Shown piece after piece: positions 60,134 through 64,000 of a stretch of DNA of 64,000 bases. The position numbers were made by a program, and so were the translations under genes. A model generated the notes under the pieces. The model had not been told where the DNA came from, searched no databases, and saw only the letters and a list, made by a program, of their open reading frames with translations. The DNA lies in contig CAMQGK010000604.1 in the NCBI GenBank assembly GCA_947000775.1, positions 11,338,501 through 11,402,500 of the forward strand. The letters run 5' to 3'. Each line of letters opens with the position of its first letter. Within the stretch, counting starts at the first letter, position 1. The stretch comes from Pterois miles. Its lineage: Eukaryota; Chordata; Actinopteri; Perciformes; Scorpaenidae.

Positions 60134-60168
<35 letters not shown>

Positions 60169-63100
60169 TCATCAATATTACTGGCCACTATCATTGTCTT
60201 TCTATCTTATTAATGTTCTATTATTATATCTTACTATTGTTTTAAGTTGTCTTTAATTGCGCAGCTGCGGAGCTTCTCTTATTCTATACATTTCGCTGTA
60301 TCATTGACCCTGTGTTAACCTATATATATGACAAAACTGCTTAACATTTTCCAGAGATATGGGATGTTGATATTTCTTCAAAATGAAAGATGCAGTTAAA
60401 GCCTTGATGATACTCTGTACAGACATGAACAGCTGCAGACACCACAGACGCATGGCAGTAGTTCTGTTTACCGCTTACTGTCTGATTATTGTACAGGAGC
60501 AGTTTTGGACATGAGGGATTGCATCAATTCCTAGCACTGATACTTGATGGGCTTTCAAACTGGAACCAACATAAGCGTGTTTGAAAACTTTTTTCTTTCA
60601 TATTATGAAAATAGCACACTAAAATGTGTTTTTTCAAACATTTTATGTGAGAAATAAGACATACAGTTGCTGAATCTGTCTTTTCTCTAGATCGACACCA
60701 GTTAGTTTAAAAGTTTCTCAGGAGTTTTCAGAGGCCTTGAGTCATGCTAGACACCCCTGATCTGCATGTAAGTATCCTAGACCTCAACTTTATGCAAATG
60801 AGGAGCAGCCAAATGTGAGGCTCCGTCTCCGCTATGGTACCAGCATGCATTGCACGGCTGCTTAGATAGACAATGAATGGGATACATGGAACATACTATG
60901 GATAATATGGACACCTACTATTAGTTGGAGGACTCATTCCACACATGCAGACCTGTCCACACAGCCACTAGTGTAGTGGTGGTCACAACAAATTGCTGGT
61001 ATGCCATCAAATGTGGATTCGACCAAAATGTTTAGTTCTGCATCCACATTTATAAATCAAATTTGTACTTCTCAGAGAACAGGAAATTACAGAAAATACC
61101 CTGTTAACTCAGTTACATTTTAAGGCATTTAAATGTGGGTGTTACCACTTCATCAGTTTCTGAACCCTATACAGTCCAGTGGATGTAGAGATATTATGCA
61201 TGTAAATCCTCATTGCAAGACAGAAAACAATTCCCAGACATCAGTTAACATAGTACTTTCATTTAATGTGGTGTGTTTACTAAGATAGACAGCAGTATTA
61301 GAGCACAAATGGCAACCTGTTGAACTTTGAGTAGGTTAAGGGAGGGGAAAGAATTTGTTGTTCTGCAAGCCATTCAGATTTTGATGTAAACTGGTTAAGA
61401 TCCTCACTGATTTTAGTTATTTTAGTGTAGCTGAGGGGCATTTTACATTCTCTAAATGTACAAGCACTGTTGTTTTTCTTTCCAACTCCTCAGCCATCAG
61501 AGTTAAAACTTAACAGCAAAAATCTACCAACCCCTTAGAAATGGACATCGTCCAAATACTAAATCTCAGTTATGTATAAGACATGTGATAGCTACATAAC
61601 CCAAACGTATCAAATGCACATCTTAACCTGACAGAAAATACCCTGTTAACACATCGATTTTTAACTTCTTAAGGCATTTTGGCCATTAGGGCTGACATGA
61701 TTGACATGAACATACGAGCCCCTTCTTGATGTAGGGGCTGCACAGGGTTGTATGTGTGCCTAATTTGTGGTCATGTGGGCTCTTACTAAAGGGTATGTTT
61801 GGGCTACGTAGCTGTCACATGTCTTATACACAATTGTAATTTAGTGTTTGGGAGTCCACTTGTGTGGGGTGGGTGGATTTTTGTTACCACTTTAATGCAC
61901 TGTTCCTTTTAGCGGACGTTCACACAGCATCAAGTCATCAGCTCAGAATAAAACCTCTGTTTGTTGTTGTTTTTGTTAGTGGAAGTTCTTTTTTAAAAAT
62001 AAATATAGATATACACTATGACCCTGTGCAGACCAACAGCTGTCAGTTGATGTCAGACATCACTTATAACATACATACAGTTATTCCTAAAATACTGGAG
62101 ATTATATATTAATATTTCTGAATGGGCGTGATCACAGTGCAGCTGCAGGATGTAGTTTGAAAGTGAGTTTTTTAAATAGGCTGTATATAATCTGAACTTC
62201 AGCACTTCATTGACATTTTAGAGTGGAATTTTATTGTGACCAGTCTAAGGCACACCTGTGCAATAATCATGCTGTCTAATCAGCATCTATTGTTCACAAA
62301 TTTGTGAACAATATTTGAGAAAAATAGGCCTTTTATGTACATAAAAAAGTTGTAGATCTTTGACTTCAGTGCATAAAAAATGGGAGCAAAAACAAAAGTG
62401 CTGTGTTTACATTTTGTTCAGTGTATTTAAAATGTAAGGTAGGCTACAGTCTAATACACAGTCAGATTCCACATCATCCATATTAACATAACGGCCCTTC
62501 TGTGCACTAAAATGTCTCCACTAATCAGAAAGGATCTTAACCATGTAAAATGGTTAAGAGCTTACTCGACATTGGTTGCCATTTGTGTTCGAATACTGCC
62601 ATCTAGTGGGAACTTTGGCAAACACACTACATTAAAGGAAAAGCCAATGTCAACTGACCCTCAGCTAAGCCCCACTCTAGAACAGCTACTGTCTTACATT
62701 AGAAACCATAACTAGGTGCAGGAGGCCTGTCAAGTTTTCAGCAGTGTGTATGTACATCTGATAGTAGATATCTTCAAAGTATAGAGGGGAACGTCACTGT
62801 TCCAAAGCCAAAAATGCAAGAGGAGTGACATTGGACATGGATCAAACAGTGTAGAGGACATCACGCACAGCTGAATCCATTGAAAATCAACAGAAACTCC
62901 TGTGTTTGGTAAGGTATTGATAATGTTAGCTAGCTTGGCATGTTAGCAAACAAAAACAGTTGAATGTTAATTATTAATTTGTGAGCTGCAGTGTATGGAT
63001 CAAGCCCACATGTGCAAGCAACATCCTTGCTTTAAACCAAATGGAAATAATTTAATTTTATATTATATAATGGAAAGCTATAGGGAGTCATAACTACACA

Positions 63101-64000
63101 TTGACATAAAAAAACATATATTGACTAAACCTGCTGTGTAGGATAATTGTTCCTATATAGGTTTGTCTTTTGCATTGGGACAAGTATCTTAAGATGTTAA
63201 AAATGGATGCATATAATACCATGAATACTAATTCAATATTCCTGATATTAATTCTGTCATGAGGACAGTCTACAAGATAACTCCATATACCCGCCTCTAA
63301 CAGGACTATGCATGTGTAGAAAATGAAGAAAGTTTCTCACAGAGCACTCCTGATACATAAATAATAATCATGTTTAATGAATATGTCTTTAGGAAGTTGG
63401 TGCTTCTGTCACTACTGGCATGCAACATACATAACCGTAAGCAAGAACATTCAAGAGTACGGCATCCCTTTACTTTTGTGCAACATACCTAAACTATTTG
63501 TAGGACGGGGTTAGAGACAATGATTTACTATTCTGGTCTCATTCTTGAGTATCACAATAGATGCTGAATCTGACATTATTGACAGTGTGCGCACTCATCA
63601 ATCCAAACACTGTCCATGCTCATCAGGTCCATCACTCTGTTCATCATCTGTTTTTGTGTGCATTCATACCTGAGTGAGAATGTATTCACAGCTGCCATCA
63701 AAGGTGAAGCGCTTCTGATCAAATGTCATGTAGTGTCCAGCACCATAGACAGAACAGGTTTCTTCACACTGGTTGGTAGTGCACTGCCAGTTCCTGTGTT
63801 TACAAGTGCTGTAAACAGATACACAATAGATGCCACCAGGCTTACAATAAAAGACATGCCTTTTTATTTGTACATATCAGTCACAGACATAAGTGTATCA
63901 AAAGAATTAAGCATCTTACCTGCTGCATATTTCTAGATTTATAGCATTTCACTCCATATTTGTGATTCACCTACCAGATGTTGCAGTCCACCTTGGTGGT
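29136..64000 (-). CDS. Gene B: secreted gel-forming mucin (MUC5/MUC2 type), 5' end outside window
   Basis: Twenty-nine visible exons join in one frame: 63975-64000, 63670-63808, 59991-60101, 59596-59775, 59223-59462, 58378-58534, 52331-52459, 51929-52079, 51765-51808, 51449-51676, 42601-51354, 40920-41056, 40550-40721, 40115-40362, 39698-39881, 39403-39583, 37487-37665, 37289-37358, 37038-37168, 35967-36001, 35688-35856, 34987-35085, 34833-34876, 33479-33601, 32145-32240, 31261-31389, 30984-31023, 29805-29928, 29136-29358 (12543 nt, 4180 residues plus stop). Domain order is D3, linker, 18 CysD with Thr-rich spacers, VWC-like, D4, VWC modules, cystine knot, which is the C-terminal two thirds of a gel-forming mucin. 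Family role (known): extracellular, forms disulphide-linked mucus polymers. The linker preceding the first CysD and the multiple CysDs favour MUC5AC/MUC5B over MUC2, but orthology cannot be settled here. A second mucin lies downstream in the same orientation. Confidence 0.93.
29805..29928 (-). CDS. Gene B visible exon 28: cystine knot, first part
   Basis: 124 nt, phase 1 to 2, donor GTGAGT. It encodes IPKGQPCSVSTTAVYLESQG, CRSKDVVNVTSCSGACG, the CT (cystine-knot) domain start, with one N-glycosylation sequon (NVT). Confidence 0.92.
30530..30680 (+). repeat. Purine-rich minisatellite, about 55-bp period
   Basis: Three imperfect units of GGGGAGACAGAGACAGATGAT with CAGAGAGGGGAGAGGA follow one another in the intron between gene B visible exons 27 and 28. 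On the transcribed strand it is a pyrimidine tract. No known function. Confidence 0.6.
30984..31023 (-). CDS. Gene B visible exon 27: 40-nt microexon
   Basis: Phase 0 to 1, acceptor CCTTCAG, donor GTATGT. It encodes GTETIAPDGCCHV plus the first base of a Cys codon. It supplies the GCC motif that completes the VWC-like module and repairs the phase between exons 26 and 28. Confidence 0.85.
31165..31254 (+). repeat. GT microsatellite next to gene B visible exon 26 donor
   Basis: (GT)n interrupted by GTAT and GGTGTC, about 90 bp, ending 7 bp from the exon boundary at 31261. On the transcript it is a CA repeat immediately after the weak 5' splice site GTGACT. Confidence 0.85.
31261..31389 (-). 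CDS. Gene B visible exon 26: third VWC-like module
   Basis: 129 nt, phase 0 to 0. It encodes PGTIWTPAENPCVKFECVKI, the VEAKTICPPYD stretch and PNECIP. The donor GTGACT is weak and is followed within about 8 nt by a CA-rich intronic tract nearly 90 nt long. Confidence 0.88.
32145..32240 (-). CDS. Gene B visible exon 25: second VWC end
   Basis: 96 nt, phase 0 to 0. It encodes GHEYQIIAGQCCGKCVQISC and VVALSNSTHILK. The donor is GTTGGT (weak). A GTAAAT four bases further would break the frame with exon 26, so the weak site is chosen. Confidence 0.83.
33479..33601 (-). CDS. Gene B visible exon 24: second VWC
   Basis: 123 nt, phase 0 to 0, acceptor CATCCAG, donor GTAAGA. It encodes VGDLVPMKPCDKCSCSHN, IIECQPIPCDTHCPL, the start of a VWC domain. 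Confidence 0.91.
33925..33975 (-). repeat. LINE/SINE tail fragment (antisense)
   Basis: Contains ACCTTTATTAGTCCCACTAG and GGGGAAATTC, the reverse complement of the tail seen at 28598 and 41820. It borders the insertion of the 34038 element in the gene B intron between visible exons 23 and 24. Confidence 0.5.
34038..34411 (-). mobile_element. tRNA-like dispersed repeat with 12-bp TSD
   Basis: On the minus strand it starts GGCTGCACGGTGGTGCAGTG and has a B-box-like GGTTCGATTCC, then CTCCCACCATCCAAAGACAT, and ends in a GGATGGATGGA tail. A perfect 12-bp duplication ACAATAAAAATT flanks it (34026-34037 and 34412-34423), proving a target-site duplication. It is inserted into the older repeat beginning at 33925. 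A truncated sister lies at 36178. Confidence 0.75.
34833..34876 (-). CDS. Gene B visible exon 23: microexon
   Basis: 44 nt, phase 1 to 0, acceptor CTTCACAG, donor GTGAGA. It encodes VHKKDVCVFKNLEYQ, equivalent to the VCV-N-EYQ stretch before the second VWC of mucins. I searched for it because exons 22 and 24 are out of phase without it. Confidence 0.88.
34987..35085 (-). CDS. Gene B visible exon 22: VWC end
   Basis: 99 nt, phase 1 to 1. It encodes ECDVKQCSSLVPSCPVGFTL and STMGVCCFNYSCG, an additional cysteine-rich module after the first VWC. Confidence 0.9.
35688..35856 (-). CDS. Gene B visible exon 21: VWC
   Basis: 169 nt, phase 0 to 1. It encodes ANSTWTENCKDCVCDEDTL, IKCHPVSCP, SCDQEGQ and TVGCCQKEKCG, a VWC domain. 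Confidence 0.92.
35967..36001 (-). CDS. Gene B visible exon 20: microexon
   Basis: 35 nt, phase 1 to 0, acceptor TTAACAG, donor GTAAAT. It encodes EICRLPDGKWTP. The phases on both sides close the frame between TIL4 and the first C-terminal VWC. Confidence 0.85.
36178..36434 (+). mobile_element. Truncated sister of the 34038 repeat
   Basis: Same family in plus orientation: GGCTGCACAGTGGTGCAGTA, B-box-like GGTTCAAATCC, TTTAGGTTAATTGATGACTC. It stops after GATGGACTGGCGATC, missing the 3' tail. It is in the gene B intron between visible exons 19 and 20. Confidence 0.65.
37038..37168 (-). CDS. Gene B visible exon 19: TIL4
   Basis: 131 nt, phase 2 to 1, acceptor TTCTGCAG, donor GTAAGT. It encodes YNQKFIYTVNEFSAMTN, LEGCYCPSGTFLLS and DECVPTCG, the TIL4 cysteine pattern. 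Confidence 0.91.
37289..37358 (-). CDS. Gene B visible exon 18: D4
   Basis: 70 nt, phase 1 to 2. It encodes EYKCPSPKVYQACGPQVEPT plus CDS, the start of TIL4. The codon across the donor is TG|G, so it reads Trp, where many family members have Cys. Confidence 0.88.
37487..37665 (-). CDS. Gene B visible exon 17: D4 C8
   Basis: 179 nt, phase 2 to 1. It encodes VFEACHKIIDYSPFVMACEF, VCHLHINHIGCTSLQTYADA and GVCIDWRSATEGLCG, a complete C8 framework. Confidence 0.93.
38408..38440 (+). repeat. ATGAC pentanucleotide repeat
   Basis: Four to five units of ACATG/ATGAC with two decayed ones, in the gene B intron between visible exons 16 and 17. Confidence 0.7.
38597..38715 (+). repeat. Second copy of the 25362 dispersed repeat (partial)
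   Basis: It shares CAAGGCCTATGAAAGGAGG and the later GTGATTGGCTCAATTACAAG with the 25362 element. It is truncated after about 115 bp. It is in the gene B intron between visible exons 16 and 17. Confidence 0.55.
39403..39583 (-). CDS. Gene B visible exon 16: D4 VWD end
   Basis: 181 nt, phase 1 to 2. It encodes TCDNNRADDCMLPSGKID, CPNMAHEWHVNNSHC, a short PTPTP stretch and CNTTICEIMKS, joining VWD4 to C8. Confidence 0.92.
39698..39881 (-). CDS. Gene B visible exon 15: D4 VWD
   Basis: 184 nt, phase 0 to 1, donor GTAAGT. It encodes ISVNDKHVSPAYQ, RITTTGIDTVLVIPKIHAKI and SIYLPYSKFGGNTQGQCG, the middle and end of the D4 VWD. Confidence 0.93.
40115..40362 (-). CDS. Gene B visible exon 14: D4 VWD with GDPH
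   Basis: 248 nt, phase 1 to 0. It encodes CYGWGDPHYVTFDGTYYPF, GNCSYWLVKEI, SVMIDNYYCGKSNGLSCPQ and ITVFYKSYKIFITQ. The motif GDPH (40334-40345) is the known autocatalytic Asp-Pro cleavage site of MUC2 and MUC5AC, and is intact here. Confidence 0.94.
40550..40721 (-). CDS. Gene B visible exon 13: VWC-like
   Basis: 172 nt, phase 0 to 1, acceptor CCTCACAG. It encodes DGESWKESNCRVGTCDNGKV, TQCPILKPLVCANN and DDDGCCFHYECQ, the VWC pattern immediately before D4. Confidence 0.9.
40920..41056 (-). CDS. Gene B visible exon 12: pre-D4 VWC-like
   Basis: 137 nt, phase 1 to 0, acceptor TTTTCAG, donor GTACTT. It encodes GSIVYNETDYDGYCYIGYC, NESCHVI and CPKPIECASVNPPRK, the segment joining the PTS region to D4 in mucins. 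Confidence 0.88.
41549..41862 (+). mobile_element. tRNA-derived SINE, near full length
   Basis: The head has an A-box-like TAGCTCAGTCCG and B box GGTTCAAATCC, then an internal region (GCCGAGGTGCCCCTGAGCAA), and a LINE-type tail ACTGTGGGACTAATAAAGG with a (CTTT)n end. Plus strand, in the intron between visible exons 11 and 12 of gene B. The shared tail suggests mobilisation by the LINE that left the fragments at 28598 and 58950. Confidence 0.75.
41835..41863 (+). repeat. CTTT microsatellite
   Basis: (CTTT)n at the 3' end of the SINE at 41549; probably the element's own tail expanded. Confidence 0.7.
42601..51354 (-). CDS. Gene B visible exon 11: giant CysD/PTS exon, 18 CysD domains
   Basis: 8754 nt, phase 1 to 1, acceptor GTCCACAG, donor GTAAGT. 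It is open throughout. It starts with two divergent CysD domains (WSPW near 51310; WSQW near 50915), then sixteen near-identical units of 160 residues: a CysD with 10 cysteines and the motif CGWSEW, followed by about 60 residues of Thr/Pro-rich mucin sequence. It ends in a unique PTS and CHCLHNGTLFPPG. CysD domains are known to form noncovalent dimers that tighten mucin gels, and WxxW is a C-mannosylation motif (family knowledge). Human MUC5AC has about 9 CysDs, MUC5B about 7 and MUC2 2, so 18 is unusual. The start lies upstream of the first Met-like codon because the exon joins in frame to exon 10. Confidence 0.95.
42830..50574 (-). repeat. 480-bp coding tandem repeat, 16 units
   Basis: A tandem array inside the giant exon with an exact 480-bp period. 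The marker agcatttaaattgaat recurs at 42901 and then every 480 bp to 50101 (16 copies), and no indel is visible between them. The units differ by scattered substitutions only: Ala/Ser in IIAAGYH/IISAGYH, Ser/Thr in VCSAP/VCTAP, Gln/Pro in the Thr tract, and a few singletons. Units carry phase-neutral lengths (160 codons), so copy number can change without frameshift. Confidence 0.97.
44821..49140 (-). repeat. Higher-order 1440-bp trimer repeat (3 copies)
   Basis: Within the 480-bp array the variants recur every three units. IISAGYH units fall at k=5,8,11 (45001, 46441, 47881); the ggtaaaaggt variant at k=6,9,12 (45641, 47081, 48521); the Pro (ttgttgttgg) variant at k=7,10,13 (46171, 47611, 49051). 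Lower units k=1-4 instead alternate as a dimer. This implies block duplication of trimers. Confidence 0.9.
51449..51676 (-). CDS. Gene B visible exon 10: linker before the first CysD
   Basis: 228 nt, phase 1 to 1. It encodes ACTCTYHGNKYPLGNTIYN, GHGNCITAVCGKNGT and a Pro/Thr-rich end. This YNTTDG-G-CITA-CG-NGT segment is characteristic of MUC5AC/MUC5B-type proteins after D3. Confidence 0.9.
51765..51808 (-). CDS. Gene B visible exon 9: E3 microexon
   Basis: 44 nt, phase 2 to 1, acceptor TCTTGAAG, donor GTATGT. It encodes TCSSMTIQCNYDVQ and completes the split Cys codon. The acceptor used here gives the CTC-SSM cysteine spacing. A downstream AG (ATGCAG) would lose one Cys. Confidence 0.82.
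51929..52079 (-). CDS. Gene B visible exon 8: TIL3/E3
   Basis: 151 nt, phase 1 to 2, donor GTAGGT. It encodes GCYPKCPPAQPYFDEDTMTC, QCGCYDKEGRHYKN and SENCHT, the TIL3 end and E-module start. Confidence 0.92.
52331..52459 (-). CDS. Gene B visible exon 7: TIL3
   Basis: 129 nt, phase 1 to 1. It encodes FCDYYNPPGECEWHYMPCG, CMKTCRSPSGSC, the TIL3 framework. The preceding intron is about 5.9 kb and carries the gypsy element. Confidence 0.92.
53040..56378 (+). mobile_element. Decayed Ty3/gypsy LTR retrotransposon
   Basis: An LTR-like start holds TTGTATATAATG and ends near 53365. A gag zinc knuckle follows (CIYC...H...C, 53846-53887), then a protease-like DSGTDENF (54031), RT with YLDD (55005-55016), RNase H (VDTSDTDIGAVLS, with stops) and integrase from about 55940 (RRTMFIIKQRFWWPA, CPVCAQNKSS, DISIDFVTG, FPRDVVLDWGP). 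Many frameshifts and stops, no 3' LTR and the last integrase acid lost: dead. It is antisense in the gene B intron between visible exons 6 and 7. Confidence 0.85.
56379..56620 (+). mobile_element. 5'-truncated LINE 3' end
   Basis: It begins exactly where the gypsy integrase frame is lost and encodes KEVFQARQAGRRPRGRPRTRW..., a motif (GRPRTRWRDYI) of fish non-LTR ORF C-termini, followed by CCCCCGCGAACCGACC and a tail near GATGACGATGAGG. It is a 5'-truncated insertion or a fused deletion product. LINE clade not determined. Confidence 0.6.
56865..57075. repeat. Unclassified dispersed fish repeat
   Basis: CCTACATCCAGGACATGGTC, CCAATCGGCTTGCTACTCC, then GCAGCAGAAACTCGACACAT resembles sequence common in fish interspersed repeats, but I cannot name the family. 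Part of the same intron as the gypsy element. Confidence 0.3.
58378..58534 (-). CDS. Gene B visible exon 6: D3 C8
   Basis: 157 nt, phase 0 to 1, donor GTGAGT. It encodes VDPAPYYEACVFDSCACD, GGDCECFCTAVAAYAESC and ICIRWRTPKIC, the C8 second half. Confidence 0.93.
58806..58996 (+). repeat. TA microsatellite and LINE/SINE tail fragment
   Basis: A (TA)n run of about 70 bp (58807-58877), then at 58945-58990 TTTCTCCACTGTGGGTCTAC plus TTATC units, a third copy of the tail at 28598 and 41820. In the gene B intron between visible exons 5 and 6. Confidence 0.65.
59223..59462 (-). CDS. Gene B visible exon 5: D3 CGLCGN and C8 start
   Basis: 240 nt, phase 0 to 0, acceptor TTCCAG, donor GTAGGT. It encodes VCGLCGNYDGNANNDFTTR, VFGNSWKDSPSCPD, then QAWAQKQCSIIQSDVFSACH. 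Both cysteines of CGLCG are kept, as expected for D3. Confidence 0.94.
59596..59775 (-). CDS. Gene B visible exon 4: D3 VWD
   Basis: 180 nt, phase 0 to 0. It encodes AELILTEGSYQLLSS, the YSTMGIYLVIEANNGLIFIW strand and KTSLFIKLSTKYK, typical D3 VWD core sequence. Confidence 0.91.
59828..59957 (+). repeat. Compound microsatellite CA-TA-GATA-GA
   Basis: Successive (CA)n, (TA)n, (GATA)n and (GA)n tracts in the short intron between gene B visible exons 3 and 4, starting 34 bp from the exon 3 donor. Confidence 0.85.
59991..60101 (-). CDS. Gene B visible exon 3: D3 VWD
   Basis: 111 nt, phase 0 to 0. It encodes DYCGSAQSNGTFRVLTENVP, GTTCSKNIKIFLG. The donor GTGAAC is weak, and a CA microsatellite starts about 15 bp from the acceptor side. 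Confidence 0.91.
60112..60167 (+). repeat. CA microsatellite next to gene B visible exon 3
   Basis: A (CA)n tract with a CGCA interruption beginning 11-15 bp from the acceptor of the exon at 59991-60101. On the transcript it is a GU repeat just upstream of the acceptor. Confidence 0.85.
60168..63669. other. Gene B intron between visible exons 2 and 3
   Basis: About 3.5 kb. Only the MITE remnant at 62205 is recognised. The rest is AT-rich with no domain-bearing frame. Confidence 0.6.
62205..62432 (+). mobile_element. Remnant of a MITE with TGTTCAGTGTA end
   Basis: TAAGGCACACCTGTGCAATA, then GTTCACAAATTTGTGAACAA, AAAAATGGGAGCAAAAACAAA and the end TTTTGTTCAGTGTA. I recognise these as the right half of an abundant fish Tc1-derived MITE. 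The left half and its terminal repeat are missing. In the long gene B intron between visible exons 2 and 3. Confidence 0.6.
63670..63808 (-). CDS. Gene B visible exon 2: start of D3 VWD
   Basis: 139 nt, phase 2 to 0, acceptor TTTACAG, donor GTATGA. It encodes TCKHRNWQC, CEETCSVYGAGHYMTFD and RFTFDGSCEYILTQ, the D3 VWD opening. Confidence 0.92.
63975..64000 (-). CDS. Gene B visible exon 1 (edge fragment), end of TIL2/E2
   Basis: Only 26 nt lie in the window. They encode TTKVDCNI plus two bases of the next codon, donor GTAGGT, phase 2. This matches the sequence expected just before a mucin D3 VWD domain. The D1-D2 part is off the window. Confidence 0.8.

Overview
This window is vertebrate DNA, almost certainly from a ray-finned (percomorph-type) fish. 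It has long AT-rich introns with GT-AG splice sites, many microsatellites, and fish-typical transposon debris (Tc1, hAT, Ty3/gypsy, DIRS-like, LINE tails, tRNA-derived SINEs). No prokaryotic gene organisation is present. The genes are two head-to-tail secreted gel-forming mucins of the MUC2/MUC5AC/MUC5B/VWF superfamily, both on the minus strand. I rebuilt them exon by exon from translated domains, splice sites and phase continuity.

Gene B (upstream in transcription, 64000 down to 29136) enters the window already inside its gene. Its 29 visible exons give about 4180 codons: the D3 assembly (VWD, C8, TIL, E), a short linker, one giant 8754-nt exon (42601-51354), a pre-D4 VWC-like part, the D4 assembly with an intact GDPH motif, VWC modules and a C-terminal cystine knot ending at a TGA at 29136. 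The giant exon encodes 18 CysD (WxxW) domains. Two are divergent. Sixteen are near-identical 480-bp units of one CysD plus one Thr-rich PTS spacer, with no visible indel, and part of the array has a 1440-bp trimer higher-order structure.

Gene A (18549 down to 652, leaving at the low edge) has a signal peptide and 17 visible exons coding the D1 and D2 assemblies, about 746 codons. Its TATA box lies about 55 bp upstream of the ATG. The roughly 10-kb spacer between the genes (18.6-28.9 kb) shows no convincing gene, only repeat relics such as a tRNA-derived SINE, a DIRS-type recombinase fragment and microsatellites.

Introns hold most of the mobile DNA: three copies of one short retroposon-like repeat with clear target-site duplications, two broken Tc1 transposases, a ZBED/hAT transposase relic, a decayed gypsy element fused to a LINE 3' end, a SINE, and a nested tRNA-like repeat. 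By family knowledge, the two genes would make large disulphide-linked polymers of epithelial mucus: D1-D2-D3 drive multimerisation, the cystine knot drives C-terminal dimerisation, and CysD modules tune gel cross-linking. The most notable feature is the homogenised CysD array.
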